Under the pieces are notes generated by a model. It saw nothing but the letters and a program-made list of their open reading frames with translations, did not search any database and was not told the origin of the DNA. A program made the position numbers and the translations under genes. Positions 35,201 to 42,153 of a DNA stretch of 42,153 nucleotides are shown one piece after another. Source of the DNA: Phallusia fumigata (Eukaryota; Chordata; Ascidiacea; Phlebobranchia; Ascidiidae). Within the stretch, counting starts at the first letter, position 1. Each line of letters begins with the position of its first letter. The stretch lies in the NCBI GenBank assembly GCA_008931825.1, contig QXVZ01010866.1:3314-45466 (forward strand), given 5' to 3'.

Positions 35201-37647
35201 ATTTTCAACAAATAACTATTCGCTGCGAGGATGCATTTTATAACTCCATCAAGGTCAGCAGTGTGATGGCAGGCCTAAACATCGCCTAAAAAACAATTTG
35301 TTTTGACTTAAACAGATGGAAATGCAACGCAAGTATCAGTTGAAACAAGAGCTTAAAGCTATCCACAGCAAAGCTGTTCAAAGCACATTGCGCATGTATA
35401 CTGATGAGGAAAAGACTGGAGATCCACGTGAAATCCAGAAACACTACGACAAACTTTCACGTTCTTTTAACGACCGGTATTTCATGTTTGATTGCTACAA
35501 CAATTACTTGCAGGTAAAGTTGTTGAACACATGTAGAATAGTTACAGGGGTTTGGGTGGTTTTCTTTTAAATTATTCTCTCCACAGGCTGGAGTAACAGA
35601 ACTGTATGGAGAATTATTGGAGGAATGTGTTAATTGTTTTTCACGACCGAACAAAGGTGAGGGTTGTCCTTTCATTGATCCGGTTTTAGTCAAACGTCTT
35701 CATGTTGCAAAAATGCGTCCAGGACCAAACTTGGTATTTCATTGCAATAACTGGTAGGACAAATTTCACCTTTGGGAATCACGTCCTGGGCGGTTCCAAT
35801 TCTTTGTCTCTTTTTAAATAAAAGTTTTTTATTTCCGCCCAGAGCATGTTTGGACTTGTGGCGATGGGTCAACAGTCCATAAAAAAGTTTGAAGAGAAAT
35901 CCAAGGACGACCCGCTTGATCCTACTACAAGGGCCATATTCAAACAACGACTTACCGACCTGCTTGACAATAAAATTAAAATGCGCCTTCTCAAAAACGA
36001 TTTCGAAGGGGTAAGATTGCGATTGTTTTTTTTGTGATAGCTTATTAAATGGATCACAAATTTTGCAGGTGAAAGATAAAGTTCTTCCAGTTATTGAAGC
36101 TCTGGATGAGTCTGCAGCTAAAGCTGCGCAAAAGGTAGTTTGGATAAATTGATTATGGTCGACAGCTGCTATAGCTGCTATAAGTTGTAAAGTCACCACA
36201 AGATGCTTTGCAGAAATGCTTATTTCGCCTATTTGGCTCTTCCGGTCTCTATATGGGCATATTGCATGTTGTGGACACGTCTTCTCACCAATAATGCAGT
36301 TGGGCCAAAAAATATAAATCAGCAAGTTATTTTATTTAGGAAAACAAAGAGGCCAGACAGTTACAAGAAATTGTGGAGGTGATTAATGAGGTTTGCAAGG
36401 TAGAGAAACAGGAAGACCCCTTAACGGGCGAGGTGTGTATGATTCGCAAATTAAAATGTAAATATAAATTTTTACTGGATCCATTTCTGTCTTCGACTGA
36501 TTTCAGTAAACATATCACATTCAATTTGGTTGCCTCTCTACCAAACATTGTTCAAATTTTTGGACAGTCTAATGGATCCGTAACCAACGGCACGGTGTTT
36601 AATGAATTAAGTCATAATTTGAAACACTGACAACTTTACATAAGCACACACGGCAAATATCAAACGCCAACTTAACAACAGTTAAACATTAAACAGAGGC
36701 AATCCGTTATTTTTCAGAAGGCAAATTTTGAACGTTTGGATCGTGGTATGTCCGAGCTGAATGCCATGGACGACATTAGTAGGGAGGACGTGCGCCAAAC
36801 AAAAAAATAGTTAAAAATGATATTGAACAAACTGTAGAAAATTTCGGAAAATAATAGAAAAATTGTAAAGGTAAACAGTTTGGATTAACCAATAAGCATT
36901 TAGCATGCCTAGTCGAGTGGCCGGTTAACATTTAGGATCAAAGAGGTCCTCTAACAAGTAGGGCTACATTCGGATTTAACATCAACCGAATGTATGAACA
37001 ATTAGTTAATCGATATAATTAAACTCGTGAAATCTGGGAGGGCAATGAAGAAGACTCGATTTAAATGGCGAAATACTGGTTTGAGAAAACAACGGATAAA
37101 AATGTGTTTGTTTGCTTTTTGCAACACTTTGCCGTTATCAATGCCCATTAAAACTTGCTTCCTTTACTGTAATGGTTAATCTGTTCAGGAATCCCAAATG
37201 GACAAGTTGAAGAAAATTCAAACCGGAGTGTTGTGGAAAATGTGCAAAGAAATGAATCAAGTCGGTAATTTATTTTAGCTTTACCCTGCAATAACATATT
37301 TGAGTTTTGTTGCGTTGCAGCTATTACGTGGCAAAGGTGCGAGTGGTATTTATGTGAACCAAGTAAAAACTGAAGCGGTTGGTCAATTTGAAAGTGAGAT
37401 TGGAGACGTATACTTTCCTGCCTTGACAACGATAGAGAAATCACAATTTGAAATTGTAATTGAAGGTCAAATGTCAGACTGGACAAAAATCAACCAGTTC
37501 CATCTGGAAGCATTTCCAACAATGGCGGGCGAGTGGGATGAACATTGTCGAAAATTATTCAAGGCAATTAAATATCCCTTCACCAAGTGGCTGTGGAAAA
37601 GTCATTTTTTCCAAGCCAACAAGTTGGGTTTAAAAATTAAGGCATAA
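32287..37647 (+). pseudogene. Gene C: decayed third copy of the atlastin-like GTPase
   Basis: Recognisable exons: 32287-32314, 32625-32827, 32960-33091, 34094-34249, 34353-34409, 34477-34708, 34954-35121, 35185-35253, 35316-35513, 35587-35656, 35843-36010, 36069-36134, one from 36340, 36718-36870, 37189-37260, 37321-37647. The GTPase motifs are intact and the most atlastin-like of the three: P-loop GAIRKGKS, DTQG, LIRDW. Lesions compared with A and B: the donor after exon 5 is ATGAGC instead of GTGAGC; exon 7 is 168 nt instead of 176, so the frame meets TGA after seven codons; exon 10 is 70 nt where B has 69, and no phase-compatible acceptor follows; the exon-17 equivalent has two in-frame TAG codons (36808-36810, 36835-36837) in an otherwise gap-free alignment; counterparts of exons 14-16 were not found. 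A hAT-type element sits in intron 3. A shortened product or sequencing errors could explain single lesions, hardly all of them. Confidence 0.75.
33394..33698. mobile_element. hAT-type MITE in intron 3 of pseudogene C
   Basis: Begins CAGGGATGTCCAAAGTGCGG and ends GCTTGGACACCCCTG, giving inverted ends. The flanks cagtacga and cagtaagg agree at 6 of 8 positions. The interior has repeated GCGGCCCG-type stretches typical of hAT MITEs. About 305 bases, no coding capacity. Confidence 0.75.
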
Positions 37648-38753
37648 TAAGTTAGTTATGGACTAAGCGGCTTTGTATATGTGTAGAAACCTAATATCTG
37701 TACATAAGGTTGATGGTTTTGAGTTTTCAAGCGAAATATCAATTTTGTCCATAGTTTTGCTTTGACTGCAAAAACCTTTTTTGTTGTATGCTGTGCGTAA
37801 TTGTAAAACAATTTAATGTGTACTATAATATGTAGATCTTTTCCAATTAACCAACAAATGTATTCAATTTTTTCGTTATTAGCTAGATTAAAAAAATGTT
37901 CTTTTGCATATCCTGTGTCATAATGGATCACTTAGCACTGTATCGCCGTCTAACGACAGATAAACAGGAGGTATACGAAAACGGTAATGGCATGTTGATT
38001 TTACGTAATACACGCTTATAGCTTTATTAATGCAATCTGCCTTTGACAAATCAGAGAGCCTCGTGATGCAGTAACTTCTCCTGGTGCTCCTGTACAAAAA
38101 AAGCAGATTTCCGGTTACTTAAAACAGATAGGAGATAGATATAACGGTGAAATAACCTATGATAGCTAGATAGGCGATTTTAACATGAAAGATAACTTTC
38201 GTCACTTAGATACGACTTAACTGCGAAATAGGCAAATGTGGGCCGCAACACTGACATAGTTTAGAAACTTGCGTTCGGTTCTGGGCCTGTGGGTGCCAAC
38301 TGCGGTGGGCAGGGCCGATGCCTAGTGATTGTTTACCTGTAGACGCCTCAGTCCTGACACAGGAGTAGGAACGACTAATTAGCCGGCGCTGAACCAAACC
38401 ATAACGTTATAAATTAGGAGATAAGTGATTTAGTTTAACATTACCCACACCAGTCAAATGCATTTGGTTAGTTCAGTTATTCCTATACTTCTACAGAAAT
38501 TACTAATTACAGTTGTTTCCTATGATGTTATCTTATTTAACTATCCATACTTAAAAATGCATTTATGCCAAATCTTATTAAATCAACAATGTAACAAACG
38601 AGTGAATGTGTGGGATGAAATCCTTTAGGTATACCTCACGTTCAAGGTATTCCTTGTTTTAAAAGTGTAAAAACCTGAAAAAACACAAATTTAGTTTCCC
38701 AAATTTACAAAATGCAAGTGCTTTTTAAGACTTTGGAATTTTATAGTTTAAAG
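37648..38753. other. Non-coding DNA after gene C
   Basis: No gene and no clear poly(A) signal near the last exon of C. The stretch 38206-38397 is GC-richer than its surroundings, with a 63-codon - strand frame I do not recognise. Confidence 0.45.
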
Positions 38754-39174
38754 CAGGGGTTTTCAACTTGTGGGTCGCGTCCCCTTAGGGGCCATGAGCA
38801 CTGTTTATAGGGGTCACAAGCAATGGGTGCATTTTTGCAAAAACAGTTTTAAAAACTATTACACTGATTAAAAGCAATTGTAGAAATTTTTTAACAAAAT
38901 CAATTAAAAAATTTATTTGGAAAGATGTCTTTCTCTTAGTGACATAACAATCTTTAACAAATGCTATTATAGCGCCTTAATTATGTCAATTTGATCAAAT
39001 CTGATGTAGCCAGTTTGTAAGAAAAATGTAAAGCCATTGAAACTTTCTGTTCATGTCTGCTAAAAAGTGAAGTTATATTGAATCATTTCTCAAATATGGA
39101 TTTGTTTTAAGGGGCCGCTGATTTAGTAGAATCGCTTTTGTGGGTCATGGTACCAACAAGGTTGAAAACCTCTG
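38754..39174. mobile_element. hAT-type MITE downstream of gene C
   Basis: Starts CAGGGGTTTTCAAC and ends GTTGAAAACCTCTG. Flanking 8-mers gtttaaag and gtttaagg match at 7 of 8. Length 421 bases, non-coding. Confidence 0.8.
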
Positions 39175-39510
39175 GTTTAAGGGCACAAAAAGCTAACAAT
39201 AAAAAAATCACAGTTCAAAAAAATCATTTTTATAAACTTTAAATCTTGTATGTTGTGTTTTGAAATACCCAAGTATTTTGGCAACATTTGAAAACTTTAC
39301 ATTAATTAAAGTGTATACGATTGGATTTCAAGTCACTTGGCCCAATATTATTAGGGTTATTATTTATCCTCCTATAACCCGGTACTACATTTTCGAAAAA
39401 AAATTGTGATTTATCATTTACCTTATACAAGCCGAAAAATAAATATCCCACAAGGGGCGCACAACCTGTGGATGTACAGCTGTTTGTAGACGTGCACATG
39501 TATATTAAAG

Positions 39511-39740
39511 CAGTGGTTCCCAACCTTTCTGAGCTCGTGCCCACTTTTAAAGACCATTTGATTTGGTGGACTACTACTAGATAATGCAAAAAAAACAAGA
39601 GAACAGTGGATTACATGAGAAGCTTGTTCAAAATTAACTTCCAAATTACTTACCTAAACTCAATCAATTCACACAAATTGTGGGCTTTGTAACTGAATAT
39701 CTATATGACAGCAAATCCTTTCACAGGTTGGGAAGAACTG
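39511..39740. mobile_element. hAT-type MITE with perfect target duplication
   Basis: Starts CAGTGGTTCCCAACCT and ends AGGTTGGGAAGAACTG, with identical 8-base flanks tattaaag at 39503-39510 and 39741-39748. Length 230 bases, non-coding. The perfect target duplication suggests a fairly recent insertion. Confidence 0.85.
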
Positions 39741-40367
39741 TATTAAAGTACATGTATTGGTGGTCATGCAGTAAAAACTTATTGACTGGATAAAAAGCAT
39801 GAAAGTCAAAAAAATCAACATACCAAAGGTAAAACCTATTTCTTTATGATATGTAATCAATAAAACACCACCTTGACTTACTTTGGCAGTAGGCGAAATA
39901 AAGTATCTGTAGTGGCCGGTGATATGAAAAGGTTTTGCAACGCTTTTCTACAACAAAGGAAAAATTGATGCAAAAAAAAGATTTTGTGGATAGGTACTTT
40001 ATAAAATGTTGAACCAAAAGCATTGAAACATCACCTAAAACATGCAAGTTATAGATGTATAAGTTTTTTATTTGTAATAAAAGTCACATGAAATTAAATA
40101 AATTCTTGACCTTGAATTGGGTGCGATTTTCCACAAAAATTTACTGTTTAAGAAATTCATTACACCAGATTTTCAAACAAAAAGGGAAGGCGTTGTCATC
40201 TGAATTCTGCTAAGGAATAAACTATATTACACTCCTGACCATCAGTTGGATCCAAATCATTTATCTGAAAGAAAAAACGAATTCTACATTTTCTCTTATT
40301 CCAAATACACACCTACACAGAACAAACTTGCCCACAAAGTGTCTTACAGTTAAAATGTAATTGAGAC

Positions 40368-40894
40368 TAGGGTTTCTCCATTTCATGGGCTTTTTCATTC
40401 CCGGGATTCGGGAAATAAAAAAAAATTCCCGGGAATCCCAACAAAATAATTTGCTGATATTTTCGTGCCTTATTATGTCATTACGACGACTAAAATTAGT
40501 TTTTGTTAGCTAAAAACACCTTATTTAATAGTTTTGGTCATGTAACATCACTTATGCAATGCTACAAGCCCGTAAAAATTTATGCAAATTTTTAAAAATA
40601 AAATAAATAATTTTTTACATCTGTTTGTTTGCGCAATTGTGTATTTTAGACAGAAATTGAAAGCTACTCAAGTGACAATTAACGTCGATCATGTTAAAAA
40701 AGTACATGAAAGAGTCAATTTTTTCGATTTATAATGGTTAAAAACAAAAAAGAGAAAAAATTAACCACTTCTGAATTGGTTGTTGCTATATTTTTGTTCA
40801 AATTTCCAGGATTTGTGAATGTAATTTTACTGGGAAATCCCGGAAAATTTCCCAAATTTCCGGGATTTGTAAACATTCCAGAGAGGGAACCCTG
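40368..40894. mobile_element. hAT-type MITE with internal CCCGGGA repeats
   Basis: Starts TAGGGTTTCTCC and ends GAGGGAACCCTG. Flanks attgagac and attgagat match at 7 of 8. Near both ends are further inverted stretches of ttcccGGGAat type. Length 527 bases, non-coding. Confidence 0.75.
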
Positions 40895-42153
40895 ATTGAG
40901 ATGTCAAATGATGTTGTTCATGTTACAAAATCAATCCTCAAAAGATGTCAGTGAAAATGTGGTTTACAAAACCTCCCCCCACATATTCTTATTTAATTCA
41001 AAACATGTCCGATATCTGTGACAACCAATAACACCTCCATCGGCTTCAAAATATAAAATCCAGCAGTAGTAAATTTAACAAAATAGTAGTAACAGTAATA
41101 CAACTTTTCACAAAGTTTCGCACGAACTCACAAAATTATCAATGCATGAATTTGTTTAGTGTAAAAAAAATAGTTAGTACTTGTGTATCACATGCAGGAA
41201 AATAATCTCCAAATATGTTCTCAACGCTCAATTTAATCTGATTATAACAGGCGGTTGGTTAAGTTGGCGACATATTAGGTTATGGAAAAAATATATTCAG
41301 GATGCAAAAAAGCAAAACTACAAGGGCACCATTTAATCATTTCTTTGTTTAAGTTTCAAACCAGAGAGAAGCTGTCATATTTGTTGTGAATAATATGCAT
41401 ATTTGTTCTAGTATGAACTCGGCCAAATGGCTGACAAAACTTCAAAAATCAAAAAAATTAAGTTTTAATTTGACATTTGACTGCTTGTTGTACCTTGAGA
41501 ATATTAAGGCATTTAAGAACCATAAGATGCTCCCCTTGCAGCAATAGCTATGGAAATCGCTTCTGATTTTGTTGAAAAATTCTTGATTAAGGTCAAAACT
41601 CAAACCCGCATTTTTATTTGAACTTTTTACCAAAACACAAAACTACCGATGCGTGAAGTCCGAATACAAATCCAATCAGAGAAAAGTTTTTTTTCGGTTT
41701 GGTATGAGTTTATTTCGCTGAGCAGAAGAAAATAGCCGAAACTTACTTCGTTTGTTTTCGTTAGTTTAGTAAAACACATCAAGCTACAGGTAATGATGTA
41801 TCACACTAATCCAGTCTCAACTTTGCCTATTCTGTTTTGCTTAAAATTGGTTCTAAATATGACTATTAAAAAATTAGGAAAAAAGCGGAGAAAAACATGA
41901 AAAAAACTTGCTTTCAGCAACGACATAGAACATAAGTGTGGTTACTGGTTACTATCATTTTTTGCTTTCTTTTAAAGGTCTCTGTTGTTTTAAAGGTTAA
42001 AACTTACAAAAATGGTAAAAACTCGACACTTGTTAGGCTGGTGGTGTTTTGTGACATAAGATTTATGCCTGTCCCACTAACACTTTATCAAAATACAAAT
42101 TAATGCTAACACAAGACCTACAGTATCAATCGCGACTCAAAAGTGTGCAGTGT
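40895..42153. other. Non-coding end of the window
   Basis: Only the dispersed repeat at 41575-41720 stands out. No coding signal on either strand. Confidence 0.5.
41575..41720. repeat. Dispersed repeat, copy 2
   Basis: Second copy of the repeat at 17711-17845, diverged with small indels. The family is unknown and no coding frame is seen. Confidence 0.5.

Overview
This is a eukaryotic, intron-rich, AT-rich window, almost certainly from an invertebrate animal. A Ciona-like tunicate is my best guess. That rests on compact introns, many short hAT-type elements, very high polymorphism between near-identical copies, and first coding exons that start right after an AG. It is inference, not proof. 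The window contains single-N and 20-N gap symbols, so part of the assembly is joined contigs.

The core is a head-to-tail array of three paralogous genes on the + strand (A 2624-11184, B 19093-28333, C 32287-37647). Each has an atlastin-type large GTPase domain with a P-loop GxxRxGKS, a DTQG switch II motif and an (F)x(I/V)RD G4 motif, followed by the atlastin-like middle helical domain. Unlike atlastins they have no membrane hairpin. The protein continues instead as a long, charged, helical tail of roughly 450 residues, closer in architecture to guanylate-binding proteins. Genes A and B share a 19-exon structure with identical phases and many identical exon lengths. A gives an uninterrupted frame of 927 residues. 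B gives 879 residues if one of several duplicated exon sets is used. C has the same layout but carries a destroyed splice donor, an 8-base deletion, an extra base in exon 10, two in-frame stops in exon 17 and missing tail exons, so it reads as a decaying pseudogene.

In gene B, exons 6-8 occur in two or three nearly identical blocks separated by single N characters. Blocks 1 and 2 differ far more in exon 6 (mostly amino-acid-changing differences) than in the flanking introns, and block 3 is a clean mosaic of the two. Some of this duplication is probably unmerged haplotypes, but the exon-biased divergence is a real signal and the most interesting thing here.

Between A and B on the - strand is a small relic of an LDL-receptor-related (LRP) protein: a YWTD-propeller exon with an in-frame stop, then an EGF-like exon. 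The rest is non-coding DNA with short inverted-repeat transposons, several with 8-base target-site duplications (6601-6972, 33394-33698, 38754-39174, 39511-39740, 40368-40894), a long foldback element (17196-17644), a tandem duplication upstream of gene B (18201-18640) and minor repeats. I found no rRNA, no convincing tRNA and no CRISPR array.
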